DNA of 64,000 nt from Nocardia asteroides (lineage in GTDB: Bacteria; Actinomycetota; Actinomycetes; Mycobacteriales; Mycobacteriaceae), in NCBI RefSeq assembly GCF_900637185.1, contig NZ_LR134352.1, positions 6,066,001 to 6,130,000 on the forward strand, written 5' to 3'. The notes beneath the pieces are model-generated. The model saw only the letters and a program-made list of their open reading frames with translations. It had not been told where the DNA came from and did not search any database. Position 1 is the stretch's first letter. Each line of letters starts with the position of its first letter. A program made the position numbers and the translations under genes. Of this stretch, positions 47,018 through 55,900 are shown in pieces.

Positions 47018-47033
47018 TGTGACTCGGGGCACA
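47018..47033. promoter_or_regulatory. CRP/GlxR-like site upstream of the fructose operon
   Basis: TGTGA-CTCGGG-GCACA matches the CRP consensus except for one base and lies in the perfect repeat TTGTG...CACAA. It is centred about 50 bases upstream of the predicted transcription start, which fits cAMP-CRP control of a sugar operon. Confidence 0.65.
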
Positions 47034-47041
47034 AAAATGGA

Positions 47042-47070
47042 TTGACAAAGCCACACAATCGGGCATAAAA
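47042..47070 (+). promoter_or_regulatory. Sigma-70-like promoter of fruR-fruK-fruA-ptsH
   Basis: A perfect TTGACA (47042-47047) and ATAAAA (47065-47070) are separated by 17 bases in an unusually AT-rich stretch. The transcription start would be near 47077, with a short leader before ATG 47105 (GGAGGAATC). Confidence 0.75.
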
Positions 47071-47104
47071 CAACATAAGTACACATTCACGAGCCGGAGG
47101 AATC

Positions 47105-47872
47105 ATGTACGCCGAGGAACGGCAGCAGGCGATCGCGACGCTGATCGAGCAGCGCGGACGCGTCTCCGTGGCCGAGCTGGCCGACCGGTACGCGGTCACC
47201 ACCGAGACGGTCCGGCGCGACCTGGCGGTCCTGGACCGGCTCGGGCTGATCCGGCGGGTACACGGCGGCGCGGTCGGCGCGGGCGCGCTGACCACCGTCG
47301 AGCTGGGCACCGCCGAGCGGGAGCACACCCGCGCGGCCGAGAAGGACCGCATCGCCGCCCTCGCCCAGCGTTTCCTGCCGCCCTCCGGCGGCAGCGCGCT
47401 GTTCGACGCGGGCACGACCACCGCCCGGGTCGCCGCCGAGCTGCCCACCGATCTGGATCTCGTCGCGGTCACCAACTCCCTGCCCCTCGCGACCCGGCTC
47501 ACCGGGTTCGCCGGGGTGCGGGTGCATCTGCTGGGCGGGCGGGTCCGCGGGGTCACCCAGGCCGCCGTCGGGGCCGAGACGCTGCGGTCGCTCGGGGAGC
47601 TGCGGGTGGACGTGGCGTTCGTGGGCACCAACGCGCTCACCGTCCGGCACGGGCTGTCCACGCCGGATCCGGAGGAGGCCGCGGTGAAGCGGGCGATGAT
47701 CGCCGCTGCCGACCGGGTCGTCGTGGTGGCCGACGCGGGCAAGATCGGCCGCGAGGACTTCGTCCGATTCGGCACCGTCGGCGAGATCGATGTGCTGGTC
47801 ACCGATGCCGAGATCCCCTCGGGCACGCACGCGGATCTGGTGGCGGCGGGCGTCGAGGTGGTGCTCGCGTGA
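47105..47872 (+). CDS. fruR: DeoR-family repressor of the fructose operon
   Basis: The 255-residue protein has a DeoR helix-turn-helix (RQQAIATLIEQRGRVSVAEL, TTETVRRDLAVLDRLGLIRR) and a sugar-phosphate-isomerase-like sensor domain (FDAGTTTARVAAEL, VGTNALTVRHGLSTPDPEEA, VADAGKIGREDF). In related actinobacteria the inducer is fructose-1-phosphate. It is the first gene of the operon and overlaps fruK by 4 bases (GTGA), so it is autoregulated. Confidence 0.9.
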   Translation: MYAEERQQAIATLIEQRGRVSVAELADRYAVTTETVRRDLAVLDRLGLIRRVHGGAVGAGALTTVELGTAEREHTRAAEKDRIAALAQRFLPPSGGSALFDAGTTTARVAAELPTDLDLVAVTNSLPLATRLTGFAGVRVHLLGGRVRGVTQAAVGAETLRSLGELRVDVAFVGTNALTVRHGLSTPDPEEAAVKRAMIAAADRVVVVADAGKIGREDFVRFGTVGEIDVLVTDAEIPSGTHADLVAAGVEVVLA

Positions 47873-48852
47873 TCGTCACCCTCACCGCGAATCCGAGCGT
47901 GGATCGCACCATCACCCTCACCGAGCCGCTGCGCCGCGGCCAGGTGCACCGCGCCGCGGGAGCCACCGCGCAGCCGGGCGGGAAGGGCGTGAACGTGGCC
48001 AGGGTGGTCGCGGCGCACGGCGCGCCCACGGTGGCCGTGCTGCCCGGCACGGACGACGATCCCGTGGTGCGGGGTCTGCACGCGGCGGGCCTGCACGCGC
48101 GCACGGTGCCGGTGCCCGGCGAACCACGGGTGAATCTCACGATCGCCGAAATCGACGGCACGACAACCAAGATCAACGCGCCGGGCCGTCCGCTGGCCGC
48201 GCCGGAACTGGCCGAGCTGACGGCGATCCTCGTCGAACTGGCCGCCGGGGCCACCTGGATCGTGCTGTCCGGTTCGCTGCCGCCCGGCGTGCCCGCCGAC
48301 TGGTACGCCCAGCTCGTCACCGTGCTCGCGCCACTGCGCGCGGCGCACGGCGTCCGGGTCGCGGTCGACACCTCCGACGCGCCTCTGCTGGCCCTGTTCG
48401 AGGCATCGCCCGCCGCCGCGCCCGACCTGGTGAAGCCGAACTCCGACGAACTGGCCCAGCTCACCGGCCTCGACCCGGCGACGCTCGCTGATCCCGTCGC
48501 CGCGGCCACGGCCGCGTCGGCCCTCGTCGACCGCGGCGTCGGCACCGTCCTGGCCACCCTCGGCGCGGCGGGCGCGGTGCTGGTCACCGCCGAGGACGCC
48601 TGGTTCGCCCCGGCCCCACCGATCACCCCGCGCAGCACCGTCGGCGCGGGCGACTCCGCCCTGGCCGGTTACCTCCTGGCCGACCGGGCCGGCGCCTCGC
48701 CCGCCGATCGCTTGCGCGCGGCCGTCGCCTACGGCAGCGCCGCGACCGCCCTGCCCGGCACGGAATTGCCCGCCCCGAGCGACATCACCCTGGACGCGGT
48801 GACGGCGCACCCCCTGCGCGCCGCTCCCGGCCTGCCCCCGGTGTCGCCATGA
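47869..48852 (+). CDS. fruK: 1-Phosphofructokinase
   Basis: FruK converts fructose-1-phosphate, the product of the PTS, to fructose-1,6-bisphosphate. The 327-residue PfkB-type kinase has ITLTANPSVDRTITLTEPLR, the GGKGVNVARV motif, KPNSDELAQLTG, and the catalytic loop STVGAGDSALAGYL. It begins at GTG 47869 inside the end of fruR. This function, the operon and the transporter downstream agree. Confidence 0.95.
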   Translation: MIVTLTANPSVDRTITLTEPLRRGQVHRAAGATAQPGGKGVNVARVVAAHGAPTVAVLPGTDDDPVVRGLHAAGLHARTVPVPGEPRVNLTIAEIDGTTTKINAPGRPLAAPELAELTAILVELAAGATWIVLSGSLPPGVPADWYAQLVTVLAPLRAAHGVRVAVDTSDAPLLALFEASPAAAPDLVKPNSDELAQLTGLDPATLADPVAAATAASALVDRGVGTVLATLGAAGAVLVTAEDAWFAPAPPITPRSTVGAGDSALAGYLLADRAGASPADRLRAAVAYGSAATALPGTELPAPSDITLDAVTAHPLRAAPGLPPVSP

Positions 48853-48905
48853 GCACCACCGCCCACCGACTCCCGCTCCACCCCCACTCCTGAAAGACAC
48901 CCACG

Positions 48906-51059
48906 ATGGCCGATTCGATCATCACCCCCGACCTGATCACCCTCGACGCCGATCTCGGCGCCGACAAGTCCGCGGTGATCACCGCGCTCGCCGGCACGCT
49001 CGCCGCGGCGGGGCGCGCGAGCGACGCCGCGGCGGTGAGCGCGGCGGCGCTGACCCGGGAAGCGCAGTCGGCCACCGGACTGCCGGGCGGCATCGCCATC
49101 CCGCACTGCCGATCGGCGGCCGTCACCCGCGCGTCCCTCGCCTTCGCCCGGCTCGCCCCGAAGGTCGACTTCGGCGCCCCCGACGGCCCGGCCGACCTGG
49201 TCTTCCTCATCGCGGCACCGGAAGGCGCTGGCGCCGAACACATGAAGCTGCTGTCCGCCCTGGCCCGCGCCCTCGTCCGCCCCGCCTTCGTGGCCGACCT
49301 GCGCTCCGCCGCGACACCGGCCGACGTGGTCGCCCTGGTCGACGGAGTGGTCGACCCACCACCGGCCCCGGCTACCAATGCTGCGCCGCAACAGATTCCG
49401 GCCTCCCCCGCGGCAGGCACAGCCACCAGCACACGCGAGCCCCACACCGGCGCTCCCGCCATCGCCGACGCATCGAGCACCGCCGGTGCAGAAACCGGCC
49501 AGGCAGCGAGTTCTGCCGCCACCGGCCATCCGCACGACGCGTCCACGGAAACACCCACCGGTGCATCACGGTCGACCACCGCACCACCCGCACGACGGCC
49601 GAAGATCGTCGCCGTCACCGCCTGCCCCACCGGCATCGCACACACCTACATGGCCGCCGATTCACTGACCGCCGCCGGGGAACGGGCCGAGGTCGACGTG
49701 GCGGTGGAGACGCAGGGGTCCAGTGGTGGGCAGAAGCTGGATCCGGCCACCATCGCCGCCGCCGACGCGGTCATCTTCGCCACCGATGTCGGGGTGAAGG
49801 ACCGCAACCGGTTCGCGGGCAAGCCGGTGATCGAGTCGGGCGTCAAGCGGGCCATCAACGAGCCGGACACGATGATCGCCGAGGCGGTCGCGGCCGTCAC
49901 GACCCCGGGCGCCGCCACCGTCGGCGGATCGGCTCCGGCGCCGCGGCAGGCCGCCAAGGGCATCGGGTGGGGTACGCGGCTGCGGCAGATCCTGCTCACC
50001 GGCGTGAGCTACATGATCCCGTTCGTGGCGGCGGGCGGTCTGCTCATCGCCCTGAGCTTCCTGCTCGGCGGCTACGAGATCTCCGACAGCGCGAAAGACA
50101 TCGTGCTTGACAGCTCCCTCACCGACCTGCCCGACGGCGGCCTGGCCACCTATCTCGGCGCGGTGCTGTTCCAGATCGGCGCGCTCGCGTTCGGCTTCCT
50201 GGTTCCCGCGCTGGCCGGCTACATCGCCTTCGCCATCGCCGACCGGCCCGGGCTGGCACCGGGTTTCACGGCGGGCGCGATCGCGGTATTCGTCGGCGCC
50301 GGGTTCCTCGGCGGTCTGGTCGGCGGCCTGGTCGCCGGGTTCGCCGCCCTGTGGGTCGGCAGGCTGCCGGTGCCCACGTGGGCGCGTGGCCTGATGCCCG
50401 TGGTCGTGATCCCGCTGCTGGCATCACTGCTGGTGGGTGTGCTGATGTTCGTGTTGCTCGGCAAGCCGCTGGCCGCGGTCACTCGCGGACTCACCGACTG
50501 GCTCAACGGCCTGTCCGGCACCTCGGCGGTAGCGCTCGGTGTCATCCTGGGCGTGATGATGTGCTTCGACCTCGGTGGGCCCGTCAACAAGGCGGCCTAT
50601 TCCTTCGCCGCCGCAGGCCTGTCGGTGACCGATCCGGCGACGCTGCGGATCATGGCCGCGGTGATGGCGGCGGGCATGGTGCCGCCGCTGGCGATGGCCC
50701 TGTCGACCACGCTGCGCCCGCGCCTCTACACCGAGGCCGAGCGGGAGAACGGCAAGGCCGCCTGGCTGCTCGGGGCCTCGTTCATCTCCGAGGGCGCCAT
50801 CCCGTTCGCCGCGGCCGACCCACTGCGGGTACTGCCGTCGATGATGCTCGGCGGCGCGGTCACCGGCGGTCTGGTGATGGCGACCGAGGTGACGTTGAGC
50901 GCGCCCCACGGCGGCATCTTCGTGTTCTTCGCGATCGGCCATCTCGGCTGGTTCGTGGCGTCCCTGGTGGCGGGCACCGTGGTCGCCGCGCTGTGCGTCA
51001 CCCTCGCCAAGGAACTCACCCACAAGCCGTCCGCGTCCCCCGTTCCCACCCCCGCGTAA
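48906..51059 (+). CDS. fruA: PTS fructose-specific enzyme IIABC
   Basis: This 717-residue fused transporter phosphorylates fructose while importing it. EIIA (residues ~1-150) has the phospho-His in GGIAIPHCRS. After an Ala/Thr/Pro-rich linker, EIIB (~235-330) has the phospho-Cys in VTACPTGIAHTYMAADS. EIIC (~350-700) has about nine membrane helices, with GVSYMIPFVAAGGLLIALSF, NKAAYSFA and EGAIPFAAADPLRV. Phosphate comes from HPr, encoded next. An ACGATG start follows a weak ribosome site (CACCCACG). Confidence 0.95.
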   Translation: MADSIITPDLITLDADLGADKSAVITALAGTLAAAGRASDAAAVSAAALTREAQSATGLPGGIAIPHCRSAAVTRASLAFARLAPKVDFGAPDGPADLVFLIAAPEGAGAEHMKLLSALARALVRPAFVADLRSAATPADVVALVDGVVDPPPAPATNAAPQQIPASPAAGTATSTREPHTGAPAIADASSTAGAETGQAASSAATGHPHDASTETPTGASRSTTAPPARRPKIVAVTACPTGIAHTYMAADSLTAAGERAEVDVAVETQGSSGGQKLDPATIAAADAVIFATDVGVKDRNRFAGKPVIESGVKRAINEPDTMIAEAVAAVTTPGAATVGGSAPAPRQAAKGIGWGTRLRQILLTGVSYMIPFVAAGGLLIALSFLLGGYEISDSAKDIVLDSSLTDLPDGGLATYLGAVLFQIGALAFGFLVPALAGYIAFAIADRPGLAPGFTAGAIAVFVGAGFLGGLVGGLVAGFAALWVGRLPVPTWARGLMPVVVIPLLASLLVGVLMFVLLGKPLAAVTRGLTDWLNGLSGTSAVALGVILGVMMCFDLGGPVNKAAYSFAAAGLSVTDPATLRIMAAVMAAGMVPPLAMALSTTLRPRLYTEAERENGKAAWLLGASFISEGAIPFAAADPLRVLPSMMLGGAVTGGLVMATEVTLSAPHGGIFVFFAIGHLGWFVASLVAGTVVAALCVTLAKELTHKPSASPVPTPA

Positions 51060-51085
51060 ACCGTTCGCACACAAGGAGATATCCC

Positions 51086-51343
51086 ATGCCAAGTACCACC
51101 GTCACCGTCGGCTCCTCGGTCGGCCTGCACGCTCGTCCCGCCGCGCTGATCGCCGAGGCGGTCGGCGCGGCCGGGATTCCGGTCACCATCGCGCTCGCGG
51201 GCGGCGATCCCGTCGACGCGGGTTCGGCGCTGATGATCATGACCCTCGGCGCGGGCCAGGGCGCCGAGGTCGTGCTCACCAGCGACGACCAGCCGACCCT
51301 GGACAAGATCGCCGAGCTGGTCGCGAGCGACCTCGACGCCTGA
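51086..51343 (+). CDS. ptsH: Phosphocarrier protein HPr
   Basis: HPr passes phosphate from enzyme I to FruA. The 85-residue protein has the active-site motif VGLHARPAALIAEAV with phospho-His15 and the usual alpha/beta plan; a serine is retained in the GSALMIMTLG segment at the regulatory position. An AAGGAGATATCCC site precedes ATG 51086. It is the last gene of the fructose operon and is followed by a terminator. Enzyme I (ptsI) is not in the window. Confidence 0.95.
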   Translation: MPSTTVTVGSSVGLHARPAALIAEAVGAAGIPVTIALAGGDPVDAGSALMIMTLGAGQGAEVVLTSDDQPTLDKIAELVASDLDA

Positions 51344-51355
51344 CCCCGCATGCCT

Positions 51356-51385
51356 CCTGACCGCCCGCTCCACCGGGCGGTCAGG
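51356..51385 (+). terminator. Terminator of the fructose operon
   Basis: CCTGACCGCCCG pairs perfectly with CGGGCGGTCAGG around a 6-base loop, 13 bases after the ptsH stop. It is GC-rich with no T-run. Confidence 0.7.
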
Positions 51386-51448
51386 TGTCGTTCGCGGGTA
51401 GATTCGAGGACGCTCGAACACCAGCTCTACTGGAAGGCCCTCTGCCCT

Positions 51449-52204
51449 ATGGGTACTCACTGGCTGCGCCGCCTCTCCCCCACCGAGACGAAGGCCTCAC
51501 ACACAGTGATCTGCTTTCCCCACGCGGGTGGCTCCGCCATCTCCTTCGGCCCGTTGGCGAAGGTGATCGGCGCGGACTACGACGTGCTGGCGGTGCAGTA
51601 TCCGGGCAGGCAGGACCGGCGCCACGAACCGCTGGTCGACAGCATCGAGGGCCTGGTGGACGGGCTGCTGCCCGAGCTGATCGCCGCGGTCGACGGCGTC
51701 GAGAACTTCTCCGTCTTCGGGCACAGCATGGGTTCGGTGGTGGCGTTCGAGGCGTGCAGGCGGCTGGAGCGCGACGCCGATCGCACCGCCCGCGTCCTGT
51801 TCGCCTCGGGCCGGCGAGCGCCGTCGGCGCCCCAGCTGGGCACCGTGCATCTGCTGAGCGACCGTGACCTGGCCGCGCAGCTGCTGAACTTCGGCGGCAC
51901 GCCGCGGGCGCTGCTCGACGATCCGGAGTTCCGGCAGATCATCCTGTCGATCACCCGCAACGACTATCGCGCCATCGAAACCTATTCGTGCGCACCGGAT
52001 GTCACCGTGGCCAGCCCACTGGTCGCGTTGGCCGGCGCGCAGGACGCCGACGCGCAGCGCGGTGATCTCGAGGGCTGGGCCGCGCACACCTCCGCCGATT
52101 TCGCCCTGACGACGTTCCCCGGCGGCCACTTCTTCATCGACGCCAATGTCGACGGGATCGGTGAGCTGATCCGCGAGCACACCGCCCGCGCCCTGGCCCG
52201 CTGA
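51449..52204 (+). CDS. Type II thioesterase (PKS/NRPS editing enzyme)
   Basis: The 251-residue alpha/beta hydrolase has the type II thioesterase pattern: VICFPHAGGSAISFGPLAKV, VLAVQYPGRQDRRHE, the nucleophile elbow GHSMGS, GTPRALLDDPEF, an Asp in AGAQDADA and the catalytic His in FPGGHFF. Such enzymes remove stalled or wrong acyl groups from carrier proteins. It lies convergent with the modular PKS gene and is likely its housekeeping partner. ATG 51449 follows a distant AAGG, so the start is moderately certain. Confidence 0.9.
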   Translation: MGTHWLRRLSPTETKASHTVICFPHAGGSAISFGPLAKVIGADYDVLAVQYPGRQDRRHEPLVDSIEGLVDGLLPELIAAVDGVENFSVFGHSMGSVVAFEACRRLERDADRTARVLFASGRRAPSAPQLGTVHLLSDRDLAAQLLNFGGTPRALLDDPEFRQIILSITRNDYRAIETYSCAPDVTVASPLVALAGAQDADAQRGDLEGWAAHTSADFALTTFPGGHFFIDANVDGIGELIREHTARALAR

Positions 52205-52210
52205 CGCGGC

Positions 52211-52244
52211 GGCGATCGGGTGCGCCGGTGCGCACCCGATCGCC
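52211..52244. terminator. Bidirectional hairpin between thioesterase and PKS
   Basis: GGCGATCGGGTGCGC pairs perfectly over 15 bp with GCGCACCCGATCGCC around the tetraloop CGGT. It lies between the two convergent stops. Confidence 0.75.
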
Positions 52245-52251
52245 TGCCCGG

Positions 52252-52960
52252 TCAGCTGTCGAGCCAGTTCTCGATCGCGGCGGCGGCGTCGGCCGACCCG
52301 CCCTCCAGGATCGAGAAGTGATCCGCCTCCACCGGCACCACGGTGTGCGCCGGATCCCAGGCCACGGCCTGCCAGTCCTCCCGGTCGGCCGGGTCGGCCA
52401 GGAACGACTGCGCGCACTGGAGCAGCAGTGCGGGCGTGGCGACGGTGCCGGGAATCATCCGCTGCATCAGCTGCACGTACCAGCCCATGGCGGAGAGCCG
52501 GGCGCGGTCGAAGCGACCGAATTCGGCTTCCCGCGAGACCATGTGCTCGGCCATCTCCCGCAGCAGCCACTCGCCGTCGTCGTGCACCCGATAGGTGTCG
52601 ATCATCGCGACACCCTCGGGCACCGGACCGCACGCGGCTTCCAGATACTCGGTGACCAGGTAGGCCAGCAAGCCGCCGGAGGAGTAGCCGACCAGCACGA
52701 ACGGCTCGTCCTGGGCGGCTTCGAGGACGCAGCACGCCAGCGTCTCCAGCGCCGCCTCCGGGGTGGCCGGCAGCGCCTCGCCCGCCGCGAAGCCGATGGG
52801 CGGCAGCACCACCACGTCGCGGTCGGCGCGCAATTGCGCGGTGATCCTGGCGTATTGGTGCGCGCCACCCGTGGCCAGCGGCGGGTTGATGCAGATGATC
52901 CGCGGTCGATCCGCACCGGCGGCGAGCCGGGTCGGCACCGGCAGGTCCTCGAGATCCGCC
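52252..52960 (-). other. PKS terminal thioesterase domain
   Basis: [19 protein letters not shown], the elbow [11 protein letters not shown] (Ser codon 52681-52683), Asp in AMIDTYRV and His in [11 protein letters not shown] make a full type I TE triad. It releases the chain by hydrolysis or macrolactonisation. Confidence 0.9.
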
Positions 52961-55900
52961 GCCGAGGCGAACTGTTCGCGCAGTTCGGCCGCCACCCGCA
53001 GCAGCGCGAAACCGGTGCGGGCCTGCCCGCCCTGGACGGCGTCGCGGAACATGCCGTACAGGGAGTCGTCCGCCCGCGCGCTACCCGTGGTCGCGCTGAG
53101 TTCCGCGCGCAGGTAGCGGGCGAGTCCGGCCGGGGTCTTCTGGTCGAAGATCGCGGCGGTCGGCAGCGTCAGCCCGGTGGACGCGTTGAGCGTGGTGCGC
53201 AACTCCATCGCGGCCAGCGAGTCGAACCCGGATTCGAGGAAGTCCCGTTCGGGGTCCAGCGCGGCGGCGCTGTCGTGGCCGAGCAGCCGTGCCGCGGTTT
53301 CCAGGATGTGGGTTCGCAGCCACTGTTCCTGTTCCGGTTCCGACAGCTGGGCCAGCTGCCTGCGCACCGCGCCCGCGTCGGGCGCGGCCGCGCTCTGCCT
53401 GCGGCCGGTCCGCTTGGCCAGGTCGACGAGCACCGGCGGCACCGTGTCGCGGCCGCGCAGAGCGGCCAGGTCGAGCTCGGTGAGCACGTGCACCGGGTCG
53501 TCGGTGGCCGTCGCGGCGTCGAACAGGGCCAGCGCCTTGTCCGCGGACAGCGGCGGCAGGCCCTGGCGGCGCAGCCGCTGCCGGTCGGCCTCGCCGAGCC
53601 ACTGCGACATACCGGTGTCGATGTCCCACAGGCCGTAGGCCAGTGAGGTGGCGGCCAGTCCTTCGGCGTGCCGCTGGGTCGCGAGCGCGTCGAGGAACAC
53701 ATTGGCCGCCGCGTAGCCACCCTGACCGGCGGGCAGGATCGACCCGGCGACCGAGGAGATCAGCACGAACGCGGACAGGTCCGCGTCGCGGGTGAGCTCG
53801 TGCAGGTGCCAGGCCGCGTCGGCCTTGGCGGCCAGGGAGACGTCGATCTGCTCCGGCGCCATCGTGTCGACCAGGCCGTTGTAGGCGACGCCCGCCGCGT
53901 GGACCACCGCGCCGAGCGGATGCTCGGCGGGGATGCCTGCCAGCAGCTCGGCCAGCGCGGCACGGTCGGTGACGTCGCAGGCGGCGGCGCGCACGTGCGC
54001 GCCGAGGTCGGCGAGTTCGGCGACGAGATCCGCGCTGCCCTCGGGTCCGCGCCTGCTCGCCAGCAGCAGGTGCCGCACACCGTGTTCGGTGACGAGGTGC
54101 CGGGCCAGCAGCCTGCCGATGCCGCCGGCGCCGCCGGTGATCAGGACCGTGTGCTCGGGATCCCAGACCGTCCGTGCGGTGGGGGCGGCGGTGGCGCGGG
54201 CCAGGCGCGGCACCCGGATGCCGGTGGCGTCGACAGCCAGTTCCGCTTCACCGGTCGCGGCGGCGGCCACGACCTGCGCGGTGGTCGTGTCCGGGTCGGC
54301 GTCGACGAGCACGATCCGGCCCGGGTTCTCCGCCTGCGCGGCCCGCACCAGGCCCCAGACCGCGGCCGCGGCGGGGTCGGCGGTGACGATCACCAAAGTG
54401 CTGGTGGCGTACCGCTGTTCGGTGAGGAACTGCCGCAGGACCGCGAGGGTGCCGTGCAGCGCGGTACGAATTCGGTCCGGCTGATCGGCGCCCTCGGTCG
54501 AGGGCCGGAAGACCAGCAGCGGTACCTGGTCCGCCGAATCCCAGTCGGCCCAGGCGGTTTCCGTCGACTGCGGGTGCGGACCGGGCCGCCAGGTGAGCTG
54601 GTAGTGCCCGTCCCGCGCGCCGCCCAGGGAGCCGGCGAGCAGTTCCCGCGAGACCGGCCGCAGGGCGAGCGATCGCACCGACAGCAGTGGAGTGCCCGCG
54701 GTATCGCTCATGGTGAGGGCGACGGTGCCCGGGTTGACCCAGGTCAGCCGGGCCCGGACCCGCCGGGCGCCGTCGGCGTGCAACCGCACCGACGACCAGG
54801 CGAACGGGACCAGTGTGGGCCGCTCGGCGTTCTCGTCGATGCCCGCGGGCAGGCCGAACGACAGCGCGTGCATGGTGGCGTCGAGCAACGCCGGGTGCAT
54901 GCCGTAGCCGTCGGCGCCGGTGTGCTCGGGCAGGACCACGTCGGCGTAGAGGTCTTCGCCACGGCGCCACAGGGTTTCGAGCCCGTGGAAGGCGGGACCG
55001 TAGTGGTAGCCGTTGTCGGCCAGCTGGTCGTAGGCGCCGTCGAGCGCGACCGGGGTGGCTCCGGCCGGTGGCCAGTCGGCGAACTCGGCCCAGTCGACCT
55101 GCTCACCACCGCCCTGGCTCAGCACGCCTTCGGCGTGGTGGGCCCATGGAGACGACGGGTCGTCGCCGTCGGCGCGGGAGTAGATGTCGATCCGGCGGCG
55201 GCCGTCCTCGTCGTCGCCGACGATCACCTGGAGCTGGACCCCGCCGTGGCCGTGCAGCACGAGCGGCGCGAGCAGGGTGAGTTCCTCGACCTCCGGGCAG
55301 CCGACCTGGTCACCGGCGTAGGTGGCGAGTTCGACGAATCCGGTGCCGGGCAGCAGGACGACGCCCAGCACGTCGTGGTCGGCCAGCCACGGGTGGGTGG
55401 TGGTGGACAGGCGGCCGGTGAGCCGCAGGCCGCCGCTGTCGGGCTGGGTCAGCACGGCCCCCAGCAGCGGGTGGCTGCTGGCGCCGAGGCCCAACGCGTG
55501 CGCTTCCCCCGTGTGCGACGGGCTCACGGCCCAGTAGCGGCGGTGCTGGAAGTCATAGGTGGGCAACGCGATCCGCGCGGCGCCGGTGCCCACGTACAGA
55601 CGGGTCCAGTCCACCGCGGTGCCGGCGACGTACAGCTTGGCCAGCCCGGTGAGCAGAGTCGCCGGGTCGGCACTGCCACGGCGGGCCAGCGCGACCGCCG
55701 TGGCGGTGTCGAGGGTCTGCGCGACCATCGGCGTGAGAACGGCGTCGGGTCCGACCTCGGCGAACCTCGTCACGCCCAGTTCCGCCATGGTGGTGACCGC
55801 GTCGGCGAAGCGCACGGTGTCGCGCACCTGACGGACCCAGTAGGCCGGGTCGGTCATCTCGTGGTCGACCCTGGTCCCGGTGACGGTGGACACCAGCGCG

